Source of the DNA: an uncultured beta proteobacterium
GTDB lineage: Bacteria; Pseudomonadota; Gammaproteobacteria; Burkholderiales; Burkholderiaceae_C
Reading direction: 5' to 3'
Assembly (NCBI GenBank): GCA_903951445.1
Contig: CAJBBZ010000117.1
Span: forward strand, 1-49,948
Length of the DNA: 49,948 nucleotides
The translations under genes and the position numbers were made by a program. This document shows positions 17,201 through 25,535 of this stretch, in pieces; position 1 is the stretch's first letter; each line of letters opens with the position of its first letter. Below the pieces are notes generated by a model. The model saw only the letters and a list, made by a program, of their open reading frames with translations. It searched no databases and was not told the origin of the DNA.

Positions 17201-18358
17201 AATGCACTGCAACTGCGCGCGCGCGAAATCAGCTGGAGCGGCCATGCGGTGCATGCGGTCAACCTCAAGGCCACGCGCGTCGGCAACTTGTGGCGCGCCC
17301 AAGCCGAGACCACCGAATTCAGCGGACAACTGGAATACCGCCAGGCCGGCCTGGGCGGCACCACAACAGAAATCAGCAACGCCGGGCGCCTGTATGCGCG
17401 CCTCAGCCGACTCACGCTCAATAGCAGTGCTGCGCAGGAGGTGGATAAATTGCTCGACGAGCAACCCTCCAGCATTCCCGCGCTGGATGTGGTGGCCGAA
17501 GAATTTGAATTACAAGGCCGCAAGTTGGGGCGCCTGGAAGTGGAAGCCATTAACCAGGTGTCGCCTGCCGCGCGCGACACACAGCGCGAGTGGCTGCTCA
17601 AGCGATTCAACGTCACCATGCCCGAAGCCGTGCTCAATGCCAGCGGCTCTTGGCGCTTGCAACCACCGGCCCCTGGCGCTGCAGCCAACGTACCCGCCGA
17701 ATCCATGCGCGACCGGCGCCGCACGCAGTTGGACTTCAAACTCGAGGTCAAAGACTCGGGCGACCTGTTGGCACGCTACGGCATGAAAAACGTCATCCGC
17801 AAAGGCAAAGGAAAAATTGAAGGACAAGTGGGCTGGATGGGCTCGCCCATTACCGTGGACTACCCGAGCATGACCGGCAGCTTTAACGTGGCCCTGGACG
17901 ATGGGCAGTTTCTCAAGAGCGAGCCCAATATCGGCAAGCTACTCGCTGTGCTGAGTTTGCAATCCTTGCCACGGCGTTTGATGCTGGATTTTCGGGATGT
18001 GTTCAGCGAGGGCTTTGCCTTTGATTTTGTGCGCGGCGACGTCAATATTACGCAGGGCCAGGCGCGCACCAACAATCTGCAAATGAAAGGGCCTAATGCG
18101 GTGGTCTTGATGGAAGGCAGCGCCGATATTGCCAAGGAAACCCAGGCGATTAAAGTGGTGGTGATTCCTGAGCTCAATGCCGCTGGTGCCGCGCTGGTCT
18201 ATACCGCCGTCAATCCGGTGGTGGGTATTTATTCCTTGCTGGCGCAATGGCTGCTGCTCAAGCCGCTGGTGCAGGCCAATACCCATGAGTTTTTTATAGA
18301 CGGCACGTGGGTGGATCCTCGCGTCACCAAGGTGGAACGCAGCAACACATCCAAGTAA
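14237..18358 (+). CDS. yhdP: YhdP family AsmA-like envelope protein
   Basis: 1373-residue inner-membrane-anchored protein of the AsmA/TamB-like YhdP family; E. coli YhdP carries phospholipids between inner and outer membrane. One N-terminal membrane span is clear (about residues 20-45: AAWLLFAMFWAVLHFAIVP). A very long periplasmic beta-rich region follows, with the DUF3971 and AsmA_2 C-terminal type sequence (SMTGSFNVALDDGQFLKSEP then IGKLLAVLSLQSLP). No strong ribosome site precedes the ATG, and the start is only 26 bases from the divergent glnE start. It is followed by a Nit-type amidase 42 bases downstream, an arrangement common in this family of bacteria. Confidence 0.9.
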   Translation: MIEPTKTPSRTLLTVAFLATWLLRLVGAAWLLFAMFWAVLHFAIVPRIDTLRPWLEEQATQRLGVGVRIGTIEAVSNGLIPSLALHGLQLVDQQGRVALTLPTVKAAISPRSLAAGNLEQLYVEGAVLDIRRAPDRSIWIAGLQLSQIDDAPDAASDWLFSQPEIAIRKGQLRWTDETRSAAPLELSDVDMVLRNRRFSHSFRLDASPPSAWGERFTVQGLFSHPVLSRHVGEVNTWSGEMYALFGDVDWAQLRNYVDLGTNVSQGRGSVRAWADVLRGQFTGATADVLVKDVQLGQGEQMPSMVVPTASGRLAARSMDGGMEYTTDGLQFVTSDGVRWPGGNARLSIWDAQTGKGAKIDSAPARGELVAERLDVGALSQIAQRFPLDAKLRAWLEAYQPVGNVQGFQASWKGVLSAPETFAVKGRIREAGIAAQAEGTPGFRGLDLELDLSERGGRAHVAMNKGVFDFGRHLSEPLVPVNELSADLQWKKASTGWTVSASKVRIANADVQGDLDGQWTMPPNGTGPGTVDMQGRFARVELTRVQRYLPLSLSKDLRDYVRDAVRAGSASDIKLKLKGNLHEFPFAQARQGEFRVSANVSNATFAYVPPLPTTKLPWPVFTQLNGELVIDQSALYLNGMRGLWGTVPMVRGDAVINNLYGSSTVSINALGRGPLADALTVTNNSPLAEMTGQALSKASANGLAEYRVKLDFPLADTNRMKVNGSVSLQGNDVQILPATPRILRARGPINFTEYGYNINGVTGRLFGGDVRIDGSLGNLGAAPDSTATAKTADAGASLKASPATLRLEGRVAAEGLRDAADLGALSNLAHYATGSTNYQANIMMRLGVPDITVISNLQGMALALPAPLAKTAEASLPLRLQVSAPLDANTAGLAKSQEQWQVSLGTIANLNLLRDISSAAPRVLRGTMALGAGANEAMAMPTQGISARLNMDTLDVDTWSVLFSGVSNSVGTRKKISTPQFDLGTDFLPNALQLRAREISWSGHAVHAVNLKATRVGNLWRAQAETTEFSGQLEYRQAGLGGTTTEISNAGRLYARLSRLTLNSSAAQEVDKLLDEQPSSIPALDVVAEEFELQGRKLGRLEVEAINQVSPAARDTQREWLLKRFNVTMPEAVLNASGSWRLQPPAPGAAANVPAESMRDRRRTQLDFKLEVKDSGDLLARYGMKNVIRKGKGKIEGQVGWMGSPITVDYPSMTGSFNVALDDGQFLKSEPNIGKLLAVLSLQSLPRRLMLDFRDVFSEGFAFDFVRGDVNITQGQARTNNLQMKGPNAVVLMEGSADIAKETQAIKVVVIPELNAAGAALVYTAVNPVVGIYSLLAQWLLLKPLVQANTHEFFIDGTWVDPRVTKVERSNTSK

Positions 18359-18400
18359 GCCGCGAGGGCTTTTTTTTAACCCGTTTAGCAGGAGTGTGGT

Positions 18401-19225
18401 ATGCAAGTCGCAGCAATTCAAATGGTGTCCACCGGTGTGGTGCAAGACAACTTGGCGCATGCCGCCAAGTTGTTAGAACAAGCCGCGCAAGCCGGAGCCG
18501 AACTGGCCGTATTGCCCGAATATTTTTGCCTGATCGGTCAGCACGACGGTGAAAAGCTGGCCATCCAAGAGCAGTTTGGCAGCGGCCCGATTCAAGACTT
18601 TTTGTCAAAGCAAGCCCGCCGCTTAGGGTTGTGGATTGTGGGCGGCACCTTGCCTTTGTCCACCAGCGCGGCGGGCGAAAGCGACAAGGTATTTAACAGC
18701 AGCCTGGCCTTTGACCCGCAAGGCACTTGCGCTGCGCGTTACGACAAAATTCATTTATTCCGCTTTGACAATGGCACAGAGTCCTATGACGAATCTCGTG
18801 TGCTGCAAGCGGGCCACCAGCCAGTGCAGTTTGCATTGCCTTCGCGGGACGGGCATACCTGGACCGTGGGCCTAAGCGTGTGCTACGACTTGCGCTTTGC
18901 CGAGTTGTACCGCACCCACTCCGCAGCCGGGGCAGACTTACTTCTGGTACCCAGCGCTTTCACCTACACCACCGGCCAAGCACATTGGGAATTGCTGCTG
19001 CGCACCCGGGCAGTAGAAAACTTGAGCTTTGTGCTGGCCGCTGCGCAAGGCGGCACGCACCCCAACGGGCGCCGCACCTGGGGCCAATCCTTGGCCATAG
19101 ACCCTTGGGGCGCCATATTGGCCCAGCAGGCGCAAGAGCCAGGTGTGGTCTTGGCCACGCTGGATGCTGCGCAATTGGCGCGCTGCCGCATGCAGCTACC
19201 AGCCTTGCAGCACCGCTTGTTGTGA
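18401..19225 (+). CDS. carbon-nitrogen hydrolase, Nit-type (deaminated glutathione amidase-like)
   Basis: 274-residue cytoplasmic amidase of the nitrilase superfamily. The Glu-Lys-Cys catalytic triad is intact: E40 (AVLPEYF), K116 (RYDKIHLF) and C161 (SVCYDLRF). The sequence around the cysteine and the compact length fit the Nit1/YbeM group, which hydrolyses deaminated glutathione, a metabolite-repair reaction. It has an AGGAG ribosome site and lies 42 bases after yhdP, so it may share that transcript; a short AGCC/GGCT hairpin plus T-run at 18364-18384 could weaken read-through. The substrate is inferred from family similarity. Confidence 0.85.
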   Translation: MQVAAIQMVSTGVVQDNLAHAAKLLEQAAQAGAELAVLPEYFCLIGQHDGEKLAIQEQFGSGPIQDFLSKQARRLGLWIVGGTLPLSTSAAGESDKVFNSSLAFDPQGTCAARYDKIHLFRFDNGTESYDESRVLQAGHQPVQFALPSRDGHTWTVGLSVCYDLRFAELYRTHSAAGADLLLVPSAFTYTTGQAHWELLLRTRAVENLSFVLAAAQGGTHPNGRRTWGQSLAIDPWGAILAQQAQEPGVVLATLDAAQLARCRMQLPALQHRLL

Positions 19226-19232
19226 ACGTCGC

Positions 19233-19370
19233 TTACGGCTTGGGCGGCGTTTCGTCGTCAGAAGACTGCGGGGGCAACTCCCCGTTTTTACGCCCGGAAA
19301 ACATGGTCCACCACACGATGCCAACGAGTAACACGCCAGCGCCGAGTGCTTCCAAAATAATCAGGGTCAT
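19233..19370 (-). CDS. small single-span membrane protein, 45 residues
   Basis: A 45-codon reading starting MTLIILEALGAG, with one membrane span (about residues 5-22), then WWTMFSGRK and an acidic, proline-rich tail ending in TPPKP. The layout (hydrophobic span, WWTMFSGRK, polar tail) is what I recall for a small conserved protein of Comamonadaceae, but I cannot name a function. It ends 7 bases from the amidase stop (convergent), and its start codon lies within the 5' end of mltA on the other strand. There is no obvious ribosome site. It could be spurious. Confidence 0.55.
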   Translation of the reverse strand: MTLIILEALGAGVLLVGIVWWTMFSGRKNGELPPQSSDDETPPKP

Positions 19371-20550
19371 GGGGTGGGGTGTTGGGGCAACGGTGTGCGC
19401 GCTGATTGTAGGAAGCCTGGGCGGCTGCGGCAGTAGCCCCACACGTGCGCCGGTTGAAGACCGCACACCGGCTGCACCCGCTTCGCCTGCACCAGCAGCA
19501 CCCGCTGCGGCAGTGGTAGTTGCGCCGCCGCAATTAGAAACCGGGCAAACCATCGTCCAGGCGCGCAGCCGCTGGGTGGGCGTGGGCTGGGACGCATTAC
19601 CCGGTTTGCAGCAAGACGCCTTGGGCCAAGGCTGGCGCGCATGGATCAAAAGCTGTGAACGCAGCGCCAGCATGCCCCTGGCGCTGGCTACTTTGTGCCC
19701 GCAGGCCATGGCGCTAGCTAACGCCGATGCAGCCGGGCAACGCGCCTGGATGTACCGCCACTTGCAGCCCTACCGTGTCGAATCGCTGCAAGGCGAAACC
19801 CAGGGTTTGCTCACCGCGTATTACGAGCCCGTGTTGGAGGCCAGCCGCACGCCCAGCGCCAATTTCAATGCGCCGATTTACGCGCCACCGGCCAATCTGG
19901 CCAGCCGCAAGCCCTGGTACACCCGCAAAGAAATGGACACCTTGCCCGAGGCCAAAGCCGCGCTCAAGGGTAAAGCGCTGGTGTATCTGAACGACCCGGT
20001 GGATGCGCTGGTATTGCAAATCCAAGGTTCGGGGCGCATCCGCGTGCAACAAGCCGATGGCAGTTTTCGCAACTCGCGCTTGGCTTTTGCAGGCACCAAT
20101 GAGCAGCCCTATAAAAGCGTAGGCAAATGGCTGCTAGACCAGGGCCTGACCAAAGACGCTAGCTGGCCGGGCATCAAAGCCTGGCTGGCACGCAATCCGC
20201 AGCGCCAGCAAGAACTGCTTTGGAGCAACCCGCGCATGGTGTTTTTCCGGGAAGAAGCCTTGAGCGAGAGCGACGTGGACGCGGGCCCGCGCGGCGCGCA
20301 AGGTGTGGCCCTGAGCGCTGGCCGATCGATAGCCGTCGATCCGGGCAGCATCCCCTATGGCACACCGGTCTGGATTAGCTCGGCTGGCCCGCAAACCCAG
20401 TTGCAACAACTAGTCATCGCCCAAGACACCGGCAGCGCCATCACCGGCGCAGTGCGCGCCGACTACTTTGCAGGTTTCGGCCCACAAGCAGGGGATTTGG
20501 CCGGGCGGCTCAAACAGCCTTTGCAGATGTGGGTGTTGTGGCCCAAGTGA
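19318..20550 (+). CDS. mltA: membrane-bound lytic murein transglycosylase A
   Basis: Outer-membrane lipoprotein that cleaves peptidoglycan glycan strands, leaving 1,6-anhydro-muramic ends. 410 residues from this start. A lipoprotein signal ends in the lipobox SLGGC; a proline/alanine linker follows, then the MltA domain (TAYYEPVLEAS, VDALVLQIQGSGRIR) and the C-terminal 3D domain (RSIAVDPGSIPYGTPVWI then AQDTGSAITGAVRADYFAG) with the conserved aspartates. Start choice is uncertain: ATG 19318 supplies K and R before the hydrophobic core, ATG 19303 has a weak GGA upstream, and ATG 19369 gives the shortest signal but no basic residue. Reading frames much further upstream overlap the amidase and are not real. 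Confidence 0.88.
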   Translation: MPTSNTPAPSASKIIRVMGWGVGATVCALIVGSLGGCGSSPTRAPVEDRTPAAPASPAPAAPAAAVVVAPPQLETGQTIVQARSRWVGVGWDALPGLQQDALGQGWRAWIKSCERSASMPLALATLCPQAMALANADAAGQRAWMYRHLQPYRVESLQGETQGLLTAYYEPVLEASRTPSANFNAPIYAPPANLASRKPWYTRKEMDTLPEAKAALKGKALVYLNDPVDALVLQIQGSGRIRVQQADGSFRNSRLAFAGTNEQPYKSVGKWLLDQGLTKDASWPGIKAWLARNPQRQQELLWSNPRMVFFREEALSESDVDAGPRGAQGVALSAGRSIAVDPGSIPYGTPVWISSAGPQTQLQQLVIAQDTGSAITGAVRADYFAGFGPQAGDLAGRLKQPLQMWVLWPK

Positions 20551-20696
20551 GCCTCTGCGCTCGTCCCAACCCGTCATACGAGCGCAGCGAAGCAATCCGT
20601 TTTTGCTTGCCAATGTTTCACTTATGGATCGCTGCGGCACTCCGCTTGTCACCATGACGGAGGTATGCCGACCTTTCCAATGGCCTGCCAGGCGCT

Positions 20697-22586
20697 TTAG
20701 GCAGGCAATAGCGGGTTAAATTCTTGCGCGTCCGCAGTGGTCTGCATGGCTTTGAGGTCTTGCAAAATACTTTGCCAGTGGCACCAGATTAAGTAATGCC
20801 CCGCGCCGGGGACAAGATGCATGGGTATACCGCCCAATGCTTTAGAAAGCGCTTGTGCTGCCCCCCAGTGAATCTCGGGATCGGCATCGCCGTGCCAGAT
20901 TTTGCAGGGCATGGAGGGGGCGGGTACGCGCAATGTCCATCCGCGTAAAGGACGCATGCATTCCTGAGCGATTACCTCTGGGTCACGCTTAGCCTCTCGG
21001 AGCGCCACTCTAGCGCGCTGACTTATGAACCAAGGATTCTTTAGTAACGTCGCTTCAGACGGAGGCGCCACCATCAAAAACGCTTCAATTGCCGCAAACA
21101 CATCCTTTTTGACGCTTTTGGCCATAGTGCGCACCATCGCGGGAACTAAGCTGGGGGTAAACAGCGCCACCATCAAAATAAGGCGGCTTTTTGGAGAGTA
21201 ATAGCGTAAATCGGCGACTTCACGCAAAGGCATTACCGGTGTGGCAAGCAAAAGTGCGCGCACTCGGTCACCAAAATGCTGCGCAAGAGCGAGTGCGTAA
21301 GGCGTGCCCACGGACCAACTCAGTACGCTGAATTGGTCTATGCCTAAATAGGCCAGCATGTGGGCCACGTCAACGGGCCAATCGTCCACTTTCCCGTGCG
21401 GATGATGGTCTGAGTCGCCACAGCCGGGGCGGTCCGGAATGAGCAATCGCAAGCCCAATGCGGTAAGCACACTTTCATCAGGTGGACGGTCATGCTGACC
21501 TTGAAAAAACGCATGGCAAAACACCACCGGCCAACCCTGCGGGTCGCCGCTGTCAGACCAGGATATCCAACGGCCATCGGGCAAACGCAAACGGGCACCA
21601 GGCACCAAGCTAGTCGGGTTGAACATTGCGTTTTGCAAATCAGCGCGGCGCGCCAGCGCTGCCGGTTCGGCTTGCCCCAGATCCAGCCACAAGGGGCTGG
21701 CATAGATGGCCTGTACCAAATCCGGCTGGCGCTTGACGCCTACTTTGGCATACACTTTTTTGAGCTGTGTCTTGGCGGTGTTGCGGCTGATACCCAGGGC
21801 CTGGGCCGCATCCTCTATGGCTTGGCCCAGTGCGAGTTGCTGTGTCAATCGGGCCTCGGCCGGGCTGAGCCCGAAAAAGGCACCCAAGGCCTCTTCGGAT
21901 AAAGCGCGGCTGCCCGGGCTGGCCGCCAGCACCATGGCACGATCCGCAGGCTTGCCGGCACCAAAATGGCTGATCCATAAGGACAAGCCATTACCCGCAA
22001 AACCAGTATGGGTGCCAGCGTCATCGGAAATAGGCGGCCCATCGACGCCGGACGGCAAGCGCAAGCAGGCATGGCTTTGTCGGCGCGCCAGGACCTGGGC
22101 TATGGCTTGGGGCAATTGCTGCGGCTGTGCGGATACCAAACGCCCGTCCTGCAAGGCCAATCCAGCGCCGGTTTGTAACAAGCTGAGCATCGCCCGGTTC
22201 ATGCTGATAGCCCGGCCCTGCGCATCGACGATGGCCATGCCCAGGGGCAGCCGGTCCATGACGCGCTCTAGCAAATCGCGCTCGATTTCTGTTTCCTGCA
22301 AGGCACGCTGCATCTCCTGGCTGCGGGTGAAGTGGGGTGCCAGGCAGGCTAGTAAATACTGCTCGGCTTCGCTAGGCGCCAAAGTCAGCGGCAATCCCTG
22401 CAAGCCTGTCAGTGCGCCTTTATGCGCACCATTGGGCAATACCGGTGCAGCGCCCTTGGACTCCAACACCAGTTCCGCCAAGCCCTCTAGCAACTGCGGC
22501 CACAGGCTTTCGTCGCTGGCGGTTTCGTAAATCAAGCCAATGACGGCGGAAAGGCGTTCGGCAAAGCCGATGTGCTGGGTTTGCAT
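20697..22586 (-). CDS. PAS-like / LuxR HTH / alpha-beta hydrolase fusion regulator
   Basis: 629-residue protein with three parts. Residues about 105-150 look PAS-like (LPLGMAIVDAQGRAISMNRA). Residues about 233-298 form a LuxR-type helix-turn-helix (LSPAEARLTQQLALGQAIED, then LGISRNTAKTQLKKVYAKVG). Residues about 330-610 are an alpha/beta hydrolase with oxyanion-type and nucleophile-elbow segments (VVFCHAF; LSWSVGTPYAL, S425), an acid in HGDADPE (D567 or D569) and a histidine in PGAGHYL (H597). The triad appears complete, although the elbow is S-W-S-V-G rather than G-x-S-x-G. LuxR domains usually sit at the C-terminus; here the HTH is central. GAGGTA precedes the start. It is divergent from the lipoprotein gene at 22813. 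The role could be a transcription factor sensing an ester or lactone ligand. Confidence 0.85.
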   Translation of the reverse strand: MQTQHIGFAERLSAVIGLIYETASDESLWPQLLEGLAELVLESKGAAPVLPNGAHKGALTGLQGLPLTLAPSEAEQYLLACLAPHFTRSQEMQRALQETEIERDLLERVMDRLPLGMAIVDAQGRAISMNRAMLSLLQTGAGLALQDGRLVSAQPQQLPQAIAQVLARRQSHACLRLPSGVDGPPISDDAGTHTGFAGNGLSLWISHFGAGKPADRAMVLAASPGSRALSEEALGAFFGLSPAEARLTQQLALGQAIEDAAQALGISRNTAKTQLKKVYAKVGVKRQPDLVQAIYASPLWLDLGQAEPAALARRADLQNAMFNPTSLVPGARLRLPDGRWISWSDSGDPQGWPVVFCHAFFQGQHDRPPDESVLTALGLRLLIPDRPGCGDSDHHPHGKVDDWPVDVAHMLAYLGIDQFSVLSWSVGTPYALALAQHFGDRVRALLLATPVMPLREVADLRYYSPKSRLILMVALFTPSLVPAMVRTMAKSVKKDVFAAIEAFLMVAPPSEATLLKNPWFISQRARVALREAKRDPEVIAQECMRPLRGWTLRVPAPSMPCKIWHGDADPEIHWGAAQALSKALGGIPMHLVPGAGHYLIWCHWQSILQDLKAMQTTADAQEFNPLLPA

Positions 22587-22812
22587 GGTCTACCTCGCTT
22601 GGAACTTAGGGCACGGGACTGAGGGCTTGCGGCTTGAACGCCTGCTGCGCGGGCGCCCGCGTTGGCAAAAGCATCACCTTTTTGGGTGATTGCTATGCAT
22701 TCCTGACATTTCCTAGGCTTAAAAAATCACTTGGGATGCGTCAAGCAACTTAGCATGTTTATAACAAAAATAAAAATCATTTTTATTTGTTATTTAATTA
22801 CAGGGAACTGGT
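22587..22812. promoter_or_regulatory. divergent promoter region with A/T-rich inverted repeat
   Basis: The 226-base gap between the LuxR-hydrolase gene and the lipoprotein gene. AAATAAAAA and TTTTTATTT (22768-22776 and 22780-22788) form a perfect 9-bp inverted repeat with a TCA loop; with a two-base bulge the pairing extends outward to ATAAC/GTTAT (22761-22793). A second hairpin, ATCACC/GGTGAT, lies at 22673-22690 and a GCGGGC/GCCCGC palindrome at 22648-22659. The A/T-rich repeat is 20 bases before the lipoprotein start, suiting an operator or a 5' UTR hairpin. No clear -35/-10 pair was found. Confidence 0.5.
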
Positions 22813-25272
22813 ATGAAAAAAATTGCACTTATTGTGGGTGGCCTCAGCCTTGCGGTGCTTGTGGCTTGTGGTGGCGGGGGTGGGGGTGTTGAGGATGAAC
22901 CGAAAGTTGTGGATGGCGCCAACAACGGTACCCCAGTCACTCTGTCCATCACGGCGGCCAAGGGCCTGGCGATGGTCGGCGCTACGGTTACCGTGACCGA
23001 TGCCAACGGTACGTCATCAACTTGCGCTGGCACCACCAACGACGACGGCAAGCTCAGTTGCACCTTGCCCGCCACCTTCACTGCGCCTTTTGTCATCATG
23101 GCGCAACTCGGCGCCGACAAGCAGTACAGCGTAGTGCCGACGGGGGGCTCCAACGCTGTGAACGTAACGCCATTGACCACCGTGGTGGTGGCGGGCCTTT
23201 CCGCTTCCGGCGACCCGGCGCAATTTGCCAATGAAGTCAAAACGGACAAAGCCAAGGCCAGCGCCGACGCGATAAAAACCCAAGTCACGCTGCTCAACAC
23301 TAACTTACGCGCAGTAATTGATGCAACCGTTGGCAAAGACAACACGCTCGACCCGATGGCTGACGAACTGGAGGCCAATACCGGCATAGGGCATGACAAA
23401 TTGCTCGATACCGTCAAAGTCGTTGTCACTCCGCCCAATGGAACAGCCAAAGCCAAACAGGAGATAAGTCTCAGAGACAAACCGGACGCTGTGATCACCA
23501 TAAGTAAAGACCCATCAGTCGCCAAGCCAGTGCCAATCACAAAGGGGGCGATGGATGAAGCCAAAGCGAAGGCAGATGAGACCTCGGCGCCACTGGTGGC
23601 CGACTTGATGACTCGCATGACTGCTTGCTACAAACTCCCAGTCGCTCAACGCGTAAATACCCCGGGAACGGGCGCTGCATCTGACGTCAAAGCCGATGCC
23701 TGCAAAAACTTATTTGTGGGCAATGACCCCGCACTCTTCAAGACGGGTGGCGCACTCGTCGGTGCCAAGGGGGCGTTCAAAACCTTGTTCAGCAGTCTTG
23801 CCGACGGCGTAGTTTTTGACCAAGGTAATTTGGAATATGTGGTCCGCAACCCCGGCGCCGCGAATGACGGCGTGTGGGTAGTGAGCTACCGCAGCACCGA
23901 CAAAGCCAATAACATCAGCTACGGCAATTTCGCCCTTAAAAACGAAAACGGCGTGCTCAAACAAGCAGGCAACCAGTATGACCACGACGCCAGCGTGGCG
24001 TCATTCGTGCAGGACCGCGAGTTCATTAATGACCCCGACTCCAGTTACCTGTCCACTGGATACGCCTTGATCGTCACGAATAAAATTAACGGGAAGGGCG
24101 AGTCGATTTACCGCTTGGTCACCGTTACCACGCCAAAGAACAAAAAGTTGTATCTAAAACCTGTACCTGGTTGCTCAACGCTTGGGTTGGCCCTCGCAAG
24201 CGGAGAAGTCAACTGCACAAGCTTTGCACGCTTGAATTACAGCTACAAAAATGCATCCAGAACTGATGACATTCCAGCAACTGAACGCAGCAACCTATTC
24301 TTTGTTCCGTTTGCAGAAAAGTACCAGGACTCCGAGCTAGTCGCCATACCGGACCAAGGCACTTGGAAATTCGACATAGAGCTTACTGACGGCACCAAGG
24401 TAACGCAAATGCACCGCACCCTCAGCCGGGCGCCTGCCCTGGGCGAATTGCGCAAAACTGTGTTTGCAGATTTGACTAGCAAAGCAAGGGCCGACCTGGT
24501 CAATGACACCAAAGACGCGGGGGGCTATGTATTTGCGCAAAATGAAAATGTGCAACTGGGGAGCATTAACGACGACTTTTGGACCGTGCCCAACGGTGCT
24601 GTCGCCCCTACCAACATCAGAATATTTGGCCGTGCTCCTACCGTCAACCAGGTGCGTGGCAATCAATTTGATGACGCGGCCAATGTATTGACCTCGGCCC
24701 GCAGCGCGGTGATTAACTGTAGCCGTCTAAGCAATGACGACCTGCACTGCGCGAGCGCTGTCGCCGTTGGTGCAAGCGGTTTCTATGCCGCCGGGGCAAG
24801 TGCCACCGACCTGCAGCTCCACGCCAATTTGCCAGGTAATTCAACTCGCTCTAAGCACTTTGCTTTCTATTACCCCAACCCTAGCAACAACTCTCTAGCG
24901 CCCGCATCTGCAAAAACTTTGTCTGATTTCGCAGGCACTTACAACATCACCGCCAATTGGCAATCAAAAGGCGGCCAGGCAACTCCAGACGAATCTGGTA
25001 GCAATACCGGTACAGTGGTGATAAATACCAATGGCACTGTCGCTTCTTGTAGCGTAGGGGACTTCATTAGATGCGACGGTGGGTTTACGCTCAATGCCAA
25101 AAAAGATGGCGTGACGTTTTCTATCCCGGCAAGTGGCGGAACTATATCGGGCACATTAAGCGGAACGGTTAACAGCACCTACGTGCTCAACGGCAGCTTG
25201 AGTGGAAACGATTCCGATGACGGCTCTACGCTCACGGGCACGTTGACCGGCCAAAAGGCAACAAAAGGTTAA
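22813..25272 (+). CDS. large surface or periplasmic lipoprotein of unknown function
   Basis: 819-residue predicted lipoprotein with a type II signal ending LAVLVAC (C19), followed by six glycines, a poly-Gly start often seen in Comamonadaceae lipoproteins. Residues about 40-95 resemble an Ig-like or carboxypeptidase-regulatory fold (PVTLSITAAKGLAMVGATVT). The middle is not recognised. The C-terminal 115 residues (SDFAGTYNITANW onward) are rich in Gly, Thr and Ser with alternating beta pattern, suggesting a small barrel or lipocalin-like domain. AGGGA precedes the start and a strong terminator follows, so it is a single-gene unit. It has visibly lower G+C than its neighbours. It is divergent from, and possibly controlled by, the LuxR-hydrolase protein. 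Function unknown. Confidence 0.85.
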   Translation: MKKIALIVGGLSLAVLVACGGGGGGVEDEPKVVDGANNGTPVTLSITAAKGLAMVGATVTVTDANGTSSTCAGTTNDDGKLSCTLPATFTAPFVIMAQLGADKQYSVVPTGGSNAVNVTPLTTVVVAGLSASGDPAQFANEVKTDKAKASADAIKTQVTLLNTNLRAVIDATVGKDNTLDPMADELEANTGIGHDKLLDTVKVVVTPPNGTAKAKQEISLRDKPDAVITISKDPSVAKPVPITKGAMDEAKAKADETSAPLVADLMTRMTACYKLPVAQRVNTPGTGAASDVKADACKNLFVGNDPALFKTGGALVGAKGAFKTLFSSLADGVVFDQGNLEYVVRNPGAANDGVWVVSYRSTDKANNISYGNFALKNENGVLKQAGNQYDHDASVASFVQDREFINDPDSSYLSTGYALIVTNKINGKGESIYRLVTVTTPKNKKLYLKPVPGCSTLGLALASGEVNCTSFARLNYSYKNASRTDDIPATERSNLFFVPFAEKYQDSELVAIPDQGTWKFDIELTDGTKVTQMHRTLSRAPALGELRKTVFADLTSKARADLVNDTKDAGGYVFAQNENVQLGSINDDFWTVPNGAVAPTNIRIFGRAPTVNQVRGNQFDDAANVLTSARSAVINCSRLSNDDLHCASAVAVGASGFYAAGASATDLQLHANLPGNSTRSKHFAFYYPNPSNNSLAPASAKTLSDFAGTYNITANWQSKGGQATPDESGSNTGTVVINTNGTVASCSVGDFIRCDGGFTLNAKKDGVTFSIPASGGTISGTLSGTVNSTYVLNGSLSGNDSDDGSTLTGTLTGQKATKG

Positions 25273-25322
25273 GCACAAGCGCCTCGTTGTGAGGCACTTG
25301 ACGCACCCTGAGCCCCCACCCA

Positions 25323-25349
25323 AACCACCGCCTTCTGCGGTGGTTTTTT
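25323..25349 (+). terminator. intrinsic terminator of the lipoprotein gene
   Basis: AACCACCGC and GCGGTGGTT form a perfect 9-bp stem with a CTTCT loop, followed by a T-run, about 50 bases after the lipoprotein stop codon. Confidence 0.9.
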
Positions 25350-25535
25350 CATTGCAGCAACGGTCTTAGCTGGGCTGGAGGGTAGTCGCCACCAGCAAGC
25401 AATTGCACAAGGCCTACAGCAGCTTTGCTGTTTACACTGCGCCCATGACCGCGTACCTGCCCCCTAAGTCCAGCCTTAACGCGACAAGCCTTGCCCGCCG
25501 CGCGTGTGCGCTGCGCCATCCAAGCTAGCCCTGCT

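Noticed and set aside
18364-18384. AGCC/GGCT mini hairpin with T-run after yhdP
   Set aside because: A 4-bp stem is too short to call as a terminator on its own; mentioned only in the amidase entry.
20683-20706. GCCTGCC/GGCAGGC hairpin at the mltA/LuxR-hydrolase convergence
   Set aside because: No T-run in either direction and it overlaps the LuxR-hydrolase stop; not a convincing terminator.
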